Positions 25,645 through 35,528 of a stretch of 64,000 nucleotides of DNA are shown in pieces. A model generated the notes under the pieces. It was not told the origin of the DNA. It saw only the letters and a list, made by a program, of their open reading frames with translations, and did no database searches. Made by a program: the position numbers and the translations under genes. Location of the stretch: the NCBI GenBank assembly GCA_027485235.1, contig JAIXRJ010000021.1, positions 1 to 64,000 of the forward strand, written 5' to 3'. Position 1 is the first letter of the stretch. The number at the start of each line of letters is the position of its first letter. This stretch comes from Comamonadaceae bacterium. GTDB taxonomy: Bacteria > Pseudomonadota > Gammaproteobacteria > Burkholderiales > Burkholderiaceae_C.

Positions 25645-26349
25645 TCAAATCGCCACCAACTGCTGAATCTTCTTCTGCTCCATCTCACTGCCCGGCCCGC
25701 GTGCGATCACTTCACCACGCTCCATCACCACATACTGATCGGCCAGTGCTTCGGCAAAGTCGTAGTACTGCTCGCACAGCAGCACCGCCATGCGCTGGTC
25801 TTGCAGGCCCACGTCGGCCAGCTGGCGGATCACGCGACCGATGTCCTTGATGATGCTGGGCTGAATGCCCTCGGTGGGCTCGTCCAGGATCAGCAGGCGC
25901 GGCTTGGCGGCCAAAGCGCGGGCAATGGCCAGTTGCTGTTGTTGCCCGCCTGACAAGTCACCGCCTCGGCGGTGCAGCATGAGTTTGAGCACTGGAAACA
26001 AGTCGAACAATTCGGGCGGTATGGGTGTACCGCCGGGCTGAGTGGCCAAGCCCATGCGCAGGTTGTCTTCGACCGTGAGACGGGCAAAGATTTCACGGCC
26101 TTGCGGCACATAGCCAATGCCTGCTGTGGCGCGCTCATAAGGCTTGGCGTTGGTCAGGTTCTGCCCCTGCAGCGTCAAGCTTCCGCTTTTGATCGGCACC
26201 AAACCCATGAGCGATTTGAGCAAGGTGGTTTTGCCCACGCCATTGCGGCCCAGCAGCACCGTGACCTGCCCCAGTTGCGCATTCAGGCTCACATCGCGCA
26301 GGATGTGCGAGCCGCCGTAATACTGGTGGATGTTTTGGACTTCAAGCAT
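25645..26349 (-). CDS. urtE: Urea ABC transporter ATP-binding subunit UrtE
   Basis: This 234-residue ATPase of the LivF type has MLEVQNIHQYYGGSHILRDVSL, Walker A GRNGVGKTT, GIGYVPQGREIFARLTVEDNL, signature LSGGQQQQ and Walker B LLILDEPTEGIQPSII. The YYGGSHIL opening and EGIQPSII are typical of UrtE. It is the last gene of the urtABCDE operon and starts 2 nt after the urtD stop. Confidence 0.93.
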   Translation of the reverse strand: MLEVQNIHQYYGGSHILRDVSLNAQLGQVTVLLGRNGVGKTTLLKSLMGLVPIKSGSLTLQGQNLTNAKPYERATAGIGYVPQGREIFARLTVEDNLRMGLATQPGGTPIPPELFDLFPVLKLMLHRRGGDLSGGQQQQLAIARALAAKPRLLILDEPTEGIQPSIIKDIGRVIRQLADVGLQDQRMAVLLCEQYYDFAEALADQYVVMERGEVIARGPGSEMEQKKIQQLVAI

Positions 26350-26351
26350 CT

Positions 26352-27227
26352 TCAGCGCCCCAAATAAACTTCAATCACCCGCTCGTCGGCCTGCACCTGA
26401 TCGAGCGTGCCTTGGGCCAACACCGCGCCATCGCACAGCACGGTGACGATGTCCGAGATGGTGCGGATGAAGCCCATGTCGTGTTCCACCACCATCAGCG
26501 AGTGCTTGCCTTTGAGTGACAAGAAAAGTTCTGCCGTGCGCTCGGTCTCAAAGTCGGTCATGCCCGCCACTGGTTCATCGAGCAGCAGCAACTGGGGGTC
26601 TTGCATGAGCAGCATGCCGATCTCCAGCCACTGCTTTTGGCCATGGCTGAGCGTGCCCGCCTGCACCCGCACGCTGTCTGCCAGGTGGATGGTGTGCAGC
26701 ACTTCGGCCAGGCGGTCGCTTTGGCGCGAATCGAGCTTGAAGAACATCGAGGCCTTCACGCCCTTGGGCGTTTTGAGGGCCAGTTCGAGGTTTTCAAACA
26801 CGCTCAGGTGTTCAAACACAGTGGGCTTTTGGAACTTGCGGCCAATGCCCAACTGGGCAATGGCGGGTTCGTTGTAGCGCAGCAGGTCGATGGTGCTGCC
26901 AAAGAACACGCGGCCTTCGTCGGGGCGGGTCTTGCCGGTGATGATGTCCATCATCGTGGTCTTGCCCGCGCCATTGGGGCCGATGATGCAGCGCAGCTCA
27001 CCGGGCGCGATGTCGAGCGACAGCTTGTTGATGGCTTTGAAGCCGTCAAAGCTGACGCTCACGTCTTCCAGATACAGGATGCGGCCATGCGTCACATCGA
27101 CCTGGCTGGCGTCATGTACCACGCGGCCATAGCCCGCAGTTCGGCCACCGGATTCTGTGGATTCAATGCGTTGTTGGGCCACGCGGGCCACACGTTCAGC
27201 ACCTTTTTGCAGCAGATCGGGCGTCAT
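26352..27227 (-). CDS. urtD: Urea ABC transporter ATP-binding subunit UrtD
   Basis: The 291-residue LivG-type ATPase carries Walker A GPNGAGKTT, GIGRKFQKPTVFEHLSVFENLELAL, a degenerate signature LSHGQKQWLEIG and Walker B LLLLDEPVAGMTD. The LSHGQKQWLEIGMLLMQ segment is characteristic of UrtD. A roughly 50-residue N-terminal extension precedes the ATPase core. Its ATG overlaps the urtC stop codon (ATGA). Confidence 0.94.
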   Translation of the reverse strand: MTPDLLQKGAERVARVAQQRIESTESGGRTAGYGRVVHDASQVDVTHGRILYLEDVSVSFDGFKAINKLSLDIAPGELRCIIGPNGAGKTTMMDIITGKTRPDEGRVFFGSTIDLLRYNEPAIAQLGIGRKFQKPTVFEHLSVFENLELALKTPKGVKASMFFKLDSRQSDRLAEVLHTIHLADSVRVQAGTLSHGQKQWLEIGMLLMQDPQLLLLDEPVAGMTDFETERTAELFLSLKGKHSLMVVEHDMGFIRTISDIVTVLCDGAVLAQGTLDQVQADERVIEVYLGR

Positions 27228-28393
27228 GCGGCACCGCCTTTTTGGGCCTGGGCATCCGACACAGGTTCAGATGGCGTCGGCGCGGTCTCGCGTTTTAGCC
27301 AAACTTTGCGCACCAAACCCACCACGCCCTGCGGCATGTAAAGGGTCACGCCAATGAACAGGGCGCCCAAAAAGTACAGCCAAAATTCAGGCGCACTCAC
27401 CGTCAGCCAGCTCTTGACACCGTTCACCAAAAACGCCCCCACGATGGGGCCGATCAAGGTACCGCGCCCGCCCACCGCCGCCCACACCGCGATCTCGATC
27501 GAGTTGGCCGCGCTCATCTCGCCGGGGTTGATGATGCCCACTTGCGGCACGTACAAAGCCCCGGCAATACCGCACATCACCGCCGAAATGACCCAAATGC
27601 TCAGCTTGTAGGGCAGCGGCGAATAGCCCGAAAACATGACCCGCGTTTCGGCATCGCGAATCGCCATCAACACGCGGCCGTACTTGCTGCCCACCAGCCA
27701 GCGCGAGAACAGATAAAAGCCCAACAAGGTCACGCCGGTGATGACAAACAGCACCATGCGCATGCCTGGGGTGGCAATGGGCAAGTCGAGGATGCGCTTG
27801 AAATCGGTAAAGCCGTTGTTGCCCCCCAGCCCGGTTTCGTTGCGGAAAAACAAGAGCATGGCCGCATAGGTCAGGGCCTGGGTGATGATGGAAAAATACA
27901 CGCCCTTGATGCGCGAGCGAAAGGCAAAGTAGCCAAACACAAACGCGATCACACCCGGCACTAGCACCACCAGCGCCAGCGTCGCCCCAAAGCTGTCCGA
28001 CAGCATCCAGTGCCAGGGCAACTCTTTCCAATCCAGAAACACCATGAAGTCGGGCAAATCGCTTTTGTAGTTGCCGTCTTGGCCAATCTGGCGCATGAGG
28101 TACATGCCCATGACATAACCACCCAAAGCGAAGAACAAACCATGGCCCAGCGACAAGATGCCGGTGAAGCCCCAGATCAAGTCCATGGCCAGCGCGCAGA
28201 TGGCGTAGCACATGATCTTGCCAATCAAGGCAATGGCGTAGTCGCTCAAATGGAAGGCACTGCTCTCGGGCACCCACAAGTTGAACACCGGGGCCAGCAC
28301 GCCGACCACGATCAGCGCCAGCAAAAACGCCGACCAAGCTTGGCGGCCCATCAAAGGGGCGGGGGTGGGGAGTTCCAATTTTTTCATGTTCAT
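27224..28393 (-). CDS. urtC: Urea ABC transporter permease UrtC
   Basis: The 389-residue LivM-type permease has ALAMDLIWGFTGILSLGHGLFFALGGYVMGMYLMRQIG and the long periplasmic insert around FMVFLDWKELPWHWML that marks UrtC, followed by FSGYSPLPYKLSIWVISAVMCGIAGALYVPQVGIINPGEM. The ATG at 28393, 9 nt after the urtB stop, is chosen; a GTG at 28405 would overlap urtB. Confidence 0.94.
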   Translation of the reverse strand: MNMKKLELPTPAPLMGRQAWSAFLLALIVVGVLAPVFNLWVPESSAFHLSDYAIALIGKIMCYAICALAMDLIWGFTGILSLGHGLFFALGGYVMGMYLMRQIGQDGNYKSDLPDFMVFLDWKELPWHWMLSDSFGATLALVVLVPGVIAFVFGYFAFRSRIKGVYFSIITQALTYAAMLLFFRNETGLGGNNGFTDFKRILDLPIATPGMRMVLFVITGVTLLGFYLFSRWLVGSKYGRVLMAIRDAETRVMFSGYSPLPYKLSIWVISAVMCGIAGALYVPQVGIINPGEMSAANSIEIAVWAAVGGRGTLIGPIVGAFLVNGVKSWLTVSAPEFWLYFLGALFIGVTLYMPQGVVGLVRKVWLKRETAPTPSEPVSDAQAQKGGAA

Positions 28394-28401
28394 GGTTCTC
28401 T

Positions 28402-29994
28402 TCACGCTTCAGCGCTGCGCCCCTTCATCGCGAAGATGCCCTGCGGCCGCTTTTGGATGAAGATGATGATGAACACCAGCACGGCAATTTTGGCGAGCAC
28501 CGCGCCCGTCCAGCCTTCCAGCAACTTGTTGACCAGGCCCAGACCCAGCGCGGCATACACCGTGCCGGCGAGTTGCCCCACACCGCCCAGCACCACCACC
28601 ATGAACGCGTCCACGATGTAGCTTTGGCCCAGATCGGGTCCCACATTGCCGACCTGGCTGAGCGCACAACCCGCCAGACCCGCAATGCCCGAACCCAAGG
28701 CAAAGGCATAGGTGTCGATGCGGGCCGTGTTCACGCCCATGCACGAGGCCATGGGGCGGTTTTGCGTGACGCCGCGCACGAACAAGCCCAGCCGGGTTTT
28801 GCCAATCAACAGCGCCACCCCAACCAGCACCGCCAGCGCAAACACGATGATCAGCACCCGGTTCCAGGGCAGCTGCAAATTGGGCAGCAGCTGCAGCGAG
28901 CCGCTCATCCAGGAAGGGTTTTCCACGCCCACGTTTTGCGCGCCAAACAGGCTGCGCACGCCTTGCATCAGCACCAGGCTGATGCCCCAGGTGGCCAGCA
29001 GGGTCTCAAGCGGGCGGCCATACAAATGCTGCAGCACCGCGCGCTCCATCACCGCGCCCACCAAGGCGGCGGTGAGGAATGCCACCGGCATCGCAACAAA
29101 AAGGTAGACGTCAAACACACCCGGCAAATGCTCGCGAAACAGCGCCTGCACCACATAGGTGGCATAGGCGCCAATCATCATCAACTCGCCATGCGCCATG
29201 TTGATGACGCCCATCAGGCCATAGGTGATGGCCAGGCCCAGCGCCACCAACAGCAAGATCGATCCCAGGCTGAGCCCAGTGAACATGGCCCCCAAACGCT
29301 CGCCCCAGCGCAGGCTGTCCTGCACTTGGGTCAAAGCGGATTGGATTTGTTTTTGGACCGCGGGGTCTTGCTCTTGGCTCAGTTGCTGGTTCAGCAGCAG
29401 CAGGGTTTCGGGTTGCTTGCTGTCCGCCAACCCGCGGGCGGCCAGCAATCGGTCGTTTGCAGCCTCGCTGCTCAGCATGGCCGCTGCGCGGGCTTGGCGC
29501 ACCAAGCTTTGCACCGTGGGGTCTTTTTCAGCCGCCAAGGCCTTGTCGAGCAAGGGCGCGCGGCTGGCATCGGGTTCTTTGAGCAGCGCCAAGGCCGCTT
29601 GCCTGCGCAGCTTCACATCGGGGCTGAACAACTTCAAGGCCGCCAAGGCTGTGTCAATCTCGCCACGCAGGCGGTTGTTCAGCATCACCTCTTCGGCGTC
29701 GGGCGGCACAGCAACCGCTTGTCCGGTGACAGGGTCCAGGCCTTGCCCGTCGCGCACCACGACCACCTGATCGCCCGCCATCTTGACCACGTCATCGGCC
29801 AGTGCTTGCAGATAGGCGGCGGTTTTTTCGCTGCCTTGGGCCACCGCTTTGGAGATGGCCTCTGCACGGGTATCGCTCTCGCCCACAGCCATCCTTCTGG
29901 CTTCGTCCATCGTCAGGGCTTGCGCGGCCGACAGGCCCCACACGGCGCTGGCCATCCACGCCGCGTTCAACATCCATCGTTTCATCTTGCTCAT
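28402..29994 (-). CDS. urtB: Urea ABC transporter permease UrtB
   Basis: The 530-residue protein has a signal peptide (cleavage after AAQA), an extra-cytoplasmic helical domain of about 220 residues (typical of UrtB and containing repeat-like ALLKEPDASRAPLLDKALAAEKDP segments), and a C-terminal LivH-type permease with YGLMGVINMAHGELMMIGAYATYV and the GLAGCALSQVGNVGPDLGQSYIVDAFMVVVLGGVGQL motif. The ATG at 29994 or 29985 is likely the start; neither has a strong ribosome-binding site. Confidence 0.94.
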   Translation of the reverse strand: MSKMKRWMLNAAWMASAVWGLSAAQALTMDEARRMAVGESDTRAEAISKAVAQGSEKTAAYLQALADDVVKMAGDQVVVVRDGQGLDPVTGQAVAVPPDAEEVMLNNRLRGEIDTALAALKLFSPDVKLRRQAALALLKEPDASRAPLLDKALAAEKDPTVQSLVRQARAAAMLSSEAANDRLLAARGLADSKQPETLLLLNQQLSQEQDPAVQKQIQSALTQVQDSLRWGERLGAMFTGLSLGSILLLVALGLAITYGLMGVINMAHGELMMIGAYATYVVQALFREHLPGVFDVYLFVAMPVAFLTAALVGAVMERAVLQHLYGRPLETLLATWGISLVLMQGVRSLFGAQNVGVENPSWMSGSLQLLPNLQLPWNRVLIIVFALAVLVGVALLIGKTRLGLFVRGVTQNRPMASCMGVNTARIDTYAFALGSGIAGLAGCALSQVGNVGPDLGQSYIVDAFMVVVLGGVGQLAGTVYAALGLGLVNKLLEGWTGAVLAKIAVLVFIIIFIQKRPQGIFAMKGRSAEA

Positions 29995-30105
29995 TTCCGG
30001 GTCTGGCCTCTGGCCGCCGTCCATGTCGGGGCTAAAGCTGCCGACTACAAGCTCACCCTGTAGGTCGGCGCTTCAGCTCCGACAGCCATTCACACTTTCA
30101 AACCA

Positions 30106-31386
30106 TCACTTCTTGACGGGCTCGTCAGGCTTGACGTCGTTGCCCGGGATGTAAGGGCTCCAAGGCTTGGCTTTGACGGGGCCTGGTGTTTTCCAGACCA
30201 CGTTGAACTGGCCGTCGGCCTTGATCTCGCCAATGAACACCGACTTGTGCAGGTGGTGGTTTTTCTCATCCATCTTGCTGGTGATGCCGCTGGGCGCCTT
30301 GAAGGTTTGGCCCGCCATGGCGGCGATCACTTTGTCGGTGTCGGTGGACTTGGCTTTTTCCACCGCTTGCTTCCACATGTTGATGCCGATGTAAGTGGCT
30401 TCCATCGGGTCGTTGGTCAAAGGCTTGTCTTTGTGGCCGGCGATGTTTTTGGCCTTGGCATAAGCCGCCCACTTTTTGGTGAACTCGTCGTTGGCGGGGT
30501 TCTTGATGGACATGAAATAGTTCCATGCGGCCAAGTGACCGACCAAAGGCTTGGTGTCCACGCCGCGCAGTTCTTCTTCACCCACCGAGAAAGCCACCAC
30601 AGGCACGTCTTTGGCCTTCAGGCCCGCATTGCCCAGCTCTTTGTAGAAAGGCACGTTGGAGTCGCCGTTGATGGTGGAGACCACGGCGGTCTTGCCACCG
30701 GCCGAAAACTTCTTGATGTCGGCCACGATGGTTTGGTAATCGCTGTGACCAAACGGGGTGTACTTCTCGTCAATGTCGCTGTCCTTGACGCCCTTGCTTT
30801 TCAGGTAGGCGCGCAAGATTTTGTTGGTGGTGCGGGGGTACACATAGTCGGTGCCCAGCAAGACCCAGCGCTTGGCACCGCCGCCTTCTTTGCTCATCAC
30901 ATAATCCACCGCAGGAATCGCTTGCTGGTTGGGCGCAGCGCCGGTGTAGAACACGTTTTTGGACAGCTCTTCACCTTCGTATTGCACGGGGTAGAACAGC
31001 AAGCCGTTCATTTCTTCAACGACAGGCAGCACCGATTTGCGCGACACCGAAGTCCAGCAACCAAAGATCACCGAGACTTTGTCTTGACCGAGCAGTTGCT
31101 TGGTTTTTTCAGCGAACAAAGGCCAGTTGGAGGCCGGGTCCACGATCACGGGCTCGAGCTTTTTGCCCAGCACACCGCCCTTGGCATTGATCTCGTCGAT
31201 CGCCATGAGCACGGTGTCTTTGAGCACCGTTTCGGAAATCGCCATGGTGCCGGACAAGCTGTGCAGCACGCCCACTTTGATGGTGTTGCCCGCTTGCGCT
31301 TGCGCTTGGCTTGCAAAGGTCAAACTGCCAGCAGCGATAGCGGCTGCGGTGGCTAGGGCTTTGAGATGGCCACGACGATTCAACAT
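30106..31386 (-). CDS. urtA: Urea ABC transporter substrate-binding protein UrtA
   Basis: The 426-residue periplasmic protein has a twin-arginine-like N-terminus (MLNRRGHLKAL), a signal peptide ending QAQAQAG, and UrtA hallmarks: KVGVLHSLSGTMAISETVLKD, VIFGCWTSVSRKSVLPVVEEMNGLLFYPVQYEGEE and NDPMEATYIGINMWKQAVEKA. It captures urea or short amides. It is the first gene of urtABCDE, divergent from the ureA operon. Confidence 0.96.
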   Translation of the reverse strand: MLNRRGHLKALATAAAIAAGSLTFASQAQAQAGNTIKVGVLHSLSGTMAISETVLKDTVLMAIDEINAKGGVLGKKLEPVIVDPASNWPLFAEKTKQLLGQDKVSVIFGCWTSVSRKSVLPVVEEMNGLLFYPVQYEGEELSKNVFYTGAAPNQQAIPAVDYVMSKEGGGAKRWVLLGTDYVYPRTTNKILRAYLKSKGVKDSDIDEKYTPFGHSDYQTIVADIKKFSAGGKTAVVSTINGDSNVPFYKELGNAGLKAKDVPVVAFSVGEEELRGVDTKPLVGHLAAWNYFMSIKNPANDEFTKKWAAYAKAKNIAGHKDKPLTNDPMEATYIGINMWKQAVEKAKSTDTDKVIAAMAGQTFKAPSGITSKMDEKNHHLHKSVFIGEIKADGQFNVVWKTPGPVKAKPWSPYIPGNDVKPDEPVKK

Positions 31387-31607
31387 GAGATCACTCCAAT
31401 CAGGAAAGTAGGTTGTTCAAACAAACACGCGGAGACTTGCAACGCTGAATCACCCATTGCAAACGCCGTGCCAACTTCAGGGAGAACCCTGAAACACCGC
31501 AAATTGGCATGGGATTGCCCTAGAAAATCAGACGCCCTCTATAAAAGGGCACGCTCTTTGCTACATTGACCTCATTCATTGCACCAACTCAAGCAGAGCG
31601 CACCAAG

Positions 31608-31910
31608 ATGGAACTGACCCCCCGCGAAAAAGACAAGCTGCTGATCTTCACAGCAGGCCTTTTGGCTGAACGCCGCAAGGCCAGAGGCCTGAAACTCAAC
31701 TACCCCGAAGCCATCGCCCTGATCAGCGCTGCGGTGATGGAAGGCGCACGGGATGGGAAGACGGTGGCGCAGCTGATGAGCGAAGGCCGCGCCATCTTGA
31801 CGCGTGCCGACGTTATGGAGGGCATCGCTGACATGATCCCCGACATCCAGGTCGAAGCCACCTTTCCCGATGGCACCAAATTGGTGACCGTGCACCAACC
31901 TATTGTCTGA
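31608..31910 (+). CDS. ureA: Urease subunit gamma
   Basis: The 100-residue product, [35 protein letters not shown] onward, with [12 protein letters not shown] and [21 protein letters not shown], is a full-length urease gamma subunit. ATG 31608 is the conserved start; the frame is open further upstream. It begins the structural urease operon. Confidence 0.97.
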   Translation: MELTPREKDKLLIFTAGLLAERRKARGLKLNYPEAIALISAAVMEGARDGKTVAQLMSEGRAILTRADVMEGIADMIPDIQVEATFPDGTKLVTVHQPIV

Positions 31911-31929
31911 CCAAGCCCAGGAGAACCTC

Positions 31930-32094
31930 ATGAAAAAAGTCACTTGCATGTTGATGTCCGCGATCGGTACTGCCGCCTTCGCTCACGATGGCCATGGTTT
32001 GGGCATCAGCGCCCACTGGCATGCCACCGATACCCTGGGTTTTGTGGTCGCAGCGGCTTTGATCGCTGTGGCTTTTTACTTTGGTAAAAAGTGA
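31930..32094 (+). CDS. Small His-rich membrane protein between ureA and ureB
   Basis: A 54-residue product with a signal-peptide-like start ([18 protein letters not shown]), then [16 protein letters not shown] and one C-terminal membrane segment ending FYFGKK. The His cluster would face the periplasm. AGGAGAA (31919-31925) sits just before the ATG. Position inside the urease operon suggests a nickel- or urea-related role, but no family is known to me with certainty. It is far too short to be UreJ/HupE. Confidence 0.75.
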   Translation: MKKVTCMLMSAIGTAAFAHDGHGLGISAHWHATDTLGFVVAAALIAVAFYFGKK

Positions 32095-32101
32095 GCCCCG
32101 C

Positions 32102-32431
32102 ATGATCCCCGGTGAATTTTTGATCGACCCCGGCCAACACGCCCTGAACGTGGGCCGCCGCACCTGCACGTTGGTGGTGCAAAACGCCAGCGATCGCCCC
32201 ATCCAAGTGGGATCGCACTACCACTTTGCCGAGACCAACGCGGGCTTGCGCTTTGACCGCGCTGTCGCACAAGGCATGCGCCTGAACATCGCTTCGGGCA
32301 TGGCTGTGCGCTTTGAGCCTGGTCAGCAACGCACGGTGGAGCTGGTGGATTACGCGGGCGACCGTGTGGTGTTCGGCTTTCGGGGCTTGACCCACGGCGC
32401 ACTCGACGCGCAAACAACACAAGGCAGCTGA
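32102..32431 (+). CDS. ureB: Urease subunit beta
   Basis: The 109-residue product, [46 protein letters not shown], is a full-length urease beta subunit including the [11 protein letters not shown] signature. The ATG at 32102 follows the small membrane-protein gene by 7 nt, and the stop lies 1 nt before ureC. Confidence 0.97.
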   Translation: MIPGEFLIDPGQHALNVGRRTCTLVVQNASDRPIQVGSHYHFAETNAGLRFDRAVAQGMRLNIASGMAVRFEPGQQRTVELVDYAGDRVVFGFRGLTHGALDAQTTQGS

Positions 32432-32432
32432 C

Positions 32433-34151
32433 ATGGTCCACATCGACAAACGCGCTTATGCCGAAACCTTTGGCCCCACCGTCGGCGACCGCGTGCGCCT
32501 GGCCGACACCGCCTTGGTGATCGAGGTGGAGAAAGACTTCACATTGCAAGCAGGCAGTTATGGTGAAGAGGTCAAGTTCGGTGGCGGCAAAACCATTCGT
32601 GATGGCATGGCGCAATCACAGCGCACCAATGCCGAGGGTGCAATGGATTGCGTGCTGACCAACGCCCTCATCATCGACCACTGGGGCATCGTCAAGGCCG
32701 ACATCGGCCTCAAGGGCAACCGCATCGCGGCCATCGGCAAAGCAGGCAACCCCGACACACAAGCGGGTGTGGACATCGTCATCGGCCCCGGCACCGAGAT
32801 CATCAGCTGTGAGGGCCTGATCGTGACCGCAGGCGGCATCGACTGCCACATCCACTTCATCTGCCCCCAGCAAATCGACGAGGCGCTGACCAGCGGCGTG
32901 ACCACCATGATGGGCGGCGGCACGGGCCCCGCCACCGGCACCTTTGCCACCACCTGCACACCTGGCCCCTTCAACATTGAGCGCATGCTGCAAGCGGCCG
33001 ATTCCTTCCCGATGAACCTAGGCTTTTTTGGCAAGGGCAACGCCAGCTTGCCTGCCGCCTTGCACGAACAAATCAACGCGGGCGTGATCGGACTGAAGCT
33101 GCACGAAGACTGGGGCAGCACCCCATCGGCGATCCGCAATTGCCTGGACGTGGCCGACGAGGCCGACATTCAGGTCGCCCTGCATTCGGACACGCTCAAT
33201 GAATCGGGCTATGTAGAAAACACCATTGAAGCCACAAAAGGACGCGGCCTGTGCGCCTTTCACACCGAGGGCGCGGGGGGCGGTCACGCGCCCGACATCC
33301 TGAAGGTGGTGGGCCAGGCGAACTTTTTACCCAGTTCGACCAACCCGACCATGCCCTTCACCCACAACACGCTCGATGAGCATGTGGACATGCTGATGGT
33401 TTGCCACCACCTGGATGCCAGCATCGCCGAGGACCTGGCCTTTGCCGAAAGCCGCATCCGCAAAGAAACCATTGCGGCCGAAGACATCCTGCACGACCTG
33501 GGCGCGATCAGCATGATGAGCAGCGACAGCCAGGCCATGGGGCGGGTGGGCGAGGTCATCATCCGCACCTGGCAGACGGCGCACAAGATGAAGCAGCAGC
33601 GCGGCAGCCTGCCCGGCGACACCGACCGCCACGACAACGCCCGCGTCAAGCGCTACATCGCCAAATACACCATCAACCCCGCGATTGCGCACGGCATCAG
33701 CCACGATGTGGGCAGCATCGAAGTGGGCAAGTGGGCCGATTTGGTGATCTGGAAACCCGCCTTCTTTGGCGTCAAGCCATCGCTGGTGCTCAAGGGCGGC
33801 TTCATCGCGCTGGCGGCCATGGGCGACCCGAATGCGTCCATCCCCACGCCGCAGCCGGTGCACTACCGCCCCATGTTCGGCAGCTTTGGCGGCGCGCTCA
33901 CGCGCAGTGCTCTGACCTTCGTTTCCAACGCAGGATTGAAAGCGGGCATTGGTGAGCGTTTCGGCTTGCAAAAACCTTTGTCCGTGGCGCACAACATCCG
34001 GGGCGTGCGCAAGCAGCACATGGTCCACAATGCCTACCTGCCCCACATGGAAGTCGATGCACAAACCTATGCGGTGCGTGCCGACGGGCAGTTGCTGGTG
34101 TGCGAACCCGCCACCGAGCTGCCCATGACCCAACGCTACTTTTTGTTCTGA
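32433..34151 (+). CDS. ureC: Urease catalytic subunit alpha
   Basis: The 572-residue protein carries all active-site regions: [14 protein letters not shown] (nickel His pair), [12 protein letters not shown] with the lysine that is carbamylated to bridge the two nickel ions, [31 protein letters not shown], and the mobile-flap [21 protein letters not shown]. It hydrolyses urea to ammonia and carbamate in the cytoplasm. The stop overlaps the ureE ATG by 1 nt. Confidence 0.98.
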   Translation: MVHIDKRAYAETFGPTVGDRVRLADTALVIEVEKDFTLQAGSYGEEVKFGGGKTIRDGMAQSQRTNAEGAMDCVLTNALIIDHWGIVKADIGLKGNRIAAIGKAGNPDTQAGVDIVIGPGTEIISCEGLIVTAGGIDCHIHFICPQQIDEALTSGVTTMMGGGTGPATGTFATTCTPGPFNIERMLQAADSFPMNLGFFGKGNASLPAALHEQINAGVIGLKLHEDWGSTPSAIRNCLDVADEADIQVALHSDTLNESGYVENTIEATKGRGLCAFHTEGAGGGHAPDILKVVGQANFLPSSTNPTMPFTHNTLDEHVDMLMVCHHLDASIAEDLAFAESRIRKETIAAEDILHDLGAISMMSSDSQAMGRVGEVIIRTWQTAHKMKQQRGSLPGDTDRHDNARVKRYIAKYTINPAIAHGISHDVGSIEVGKWADLVIWKPAFFGVKPSLVLKGGFIALAAMGDPNASIPTPQPVHYRPMFGSFGGALTRSALTFVSNAGLKAGIGERFGLQKPLSVAHNIRGVRKQHMVHNAYLPHMEVDAQTYAVRADGQLLVCEPATELPMTQRYFLF

Positions 34152-34849
34152 TGCTCCACTGCTCCAAACTCATGCCCCAAGGCCGCGGCCTGGCCCGTGT
34201 GCTGATCCAACGCGCCAGTACCCTGACGCTCGACTGGGACACCCGCCAAAAAAGCCGCTTTGACGCCACCGACAGCGCAGGCCGTGCCTTGGGGGTGTTC
34301 TTGCCCCGTGGCGCTGTGGTGCGCGGCGGCGATGTGCTGGTGGCCGAAGACGGTTCGCTCATCCGTGTCGAAGCCGCGCCGCAAGCGGTGCTGCGCATCA
34401 CCGCTTGCACACAACACGGCTCGCCCTTTGACCTGACCCGCGCCGCCTACCATTTGGGCAACCGCCATGTGCCGATCGAGCTGCAACCCGACCACTTGAA
34501 GATCGAGCCCGACCATGTGCTGGCCGACATGCTGCGCGCCATGCACATGACGGTGGTGGCGGTGTCTGAACCTTTCGAACCCGAAAACGGGGCTTATGGC
34601 GACCACGGCGCGTCCTCACACGGGCATGGGCGTGATCATGGGCACAGTCACGAACATGGCCACGAACATGGTCATATGGGTCATGCTCACACAGCCCACG
34701 CCGAGCCCCATGTGCACGGGCCCGATTGCCAGCACGAACACGCGGCACCTGCAGCCAAGCCACCCGCTGGCAAGCGCATCGCCATCCCCGTCCGTGCCGC
34801 CCCTGCTGAACCGCATGTGCACGGCCCCGGCTGCGGACATGGGCACTAA
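34151..34849 (+). CDS. ureE: Urease nickel metallochaperone UreE
   Basis: The 232-residue protein has the UreE peptide-binding and metal-binding domains ([57 protein letters not shown]). It ends with an unusually long His-rich tail of about 75 residues holding dense HGH, HEH and HVHGP units and a second [11 protein letters not shown] terminus. The tail would store or hand over Ni2+. The ATG overlaps the ureC stop. Confidence 0.95.
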   Translation: MLHCSKLMPQGRGLARVLIQRASTLTLDWDTRQKSRFDATDSAGRALGVFLPRGAVVRGGDVLVAEDGSLIRVEAAPQAVLRITACTQHGSPFDLTRAAYHLGNRHVPIELQPDHLKIEPDHVLADMLRAMHMTVVAVSEPFEPENGAYGDHGASSHGHGRDHGHSHEHGHEHGHMGHAHTAHAEPHVHGPDCQHEHAAPAAKPPAGKRIAIPVRAAPAEPHVHGPGCGHGH

Positions 34850-35528
34850 GACCGCGCCGTCTGGCCTGCTGCAACTGATCTGGCTCGCATCGCCTGCGCT
34901 GCCAATCGGCGGCTTCTCGTATTCCGAAGGCCTCGAAGCCGCCATCGAACAAGGCCTGGTGCACAACGAAGCCAGCGCTACAGGCTGGGTGGTGGACCAG
35001 TTGCACCTGACGCAGTCACGCGGGGACATGGCTGTGATGGCGCAAGCCATACCCGCTTGGCAGCTCATGGACACCCAGCGCCTGCAAGCGCTGAACGATT
35101 GGGTGATGGCCACCCGTGAAACCGCCGAAATGCGTTTGCAAGCCGAGCAAATGGGCCGATCCTTGCTCGACTGGCTGCGCAACCTGCAGCAGGCCAGTGA
35201 CGCGCAACTGCAATGCTGCGCCCAACTGCCCCCCACTTACCCGCTGGCCATGGCGCTGGCTTTGTCTTTGGCGCAAGCCCCGCTGGACCAAGCCCTGCAA
35301 GCGGTTGCCTTTGGCTGGGCCGAAAACATGACCCAAGCCGCGCTCAAGGCCGTGCCCCTGGGCCAAAGCGCTGGGCAGCGCATGCTGGCCCGCCTGGCCC
35401 GCGAAATTCCGCAAGCGGTGCAAACCGCCTTGCACCTGAACGATGAAGACCGCCAGGCCTTCAGCCCCATGTTGGCCATCTTGTCGTCTCGCCACGAAAC
35501 CCAATACTCACGCATCTTCCGTTCATGA
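34839..35528 (+). CDS. ureF: Urease accessory protein UreF
   Basis: The 229-residue product has the UreF opening [32 protein letters not shown] and the C-terminal [21 protein letters not shown] ... [17 protein letters not shown] 34839 overlaps the His-rich tail of ureE by 11 nt. UreF bridges UreD and UreG and acts as a fidelity checkpoint of nickel loading. Its stop overlaps the ureG ATG (ATGA). Confidence 0.95.
   Translation: MGTKTAPSGLLQLIWLASPALPIGGFSYSEGLEAAIEQGLVHNEASATGWVVDQLHLTQSRGDMAVMAQAIPAWQLMDTQRLQALNDWVMATRETAEMRLQAEQMGRSLLDWLRNLQQASDAQLQCCAQLPPTYPLAMALALSLAQAPLDQALQAVAFGWAENMTQAALKAVPLGQSAGQRMLARLAREIPQAVQTALHLNDEDRQAFSPMLAILSSRHETQYSRIFRS

Noticed and set aside
28453..30063. 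536-codon plus-strand frame opposite urtB
   Set aside because: Antisense shadow with His/Gln-rich composition; urtB is unambiguous.
31505..31520. Sigma-54-like TTGGCATGGGATTGCCC upstream of ureA
   Set aside because: The GG and GC elements are separated by 9 rather than 10 nt, so it does not meet the -24/-12 rule; not annotated as a promoter.
31930..32094. UreJ/HupE nickel permease
   Set aside because: Only one membrane segment after the signal and 54 residues; HupE/UreJ proteins are about 200 residues with several helices.
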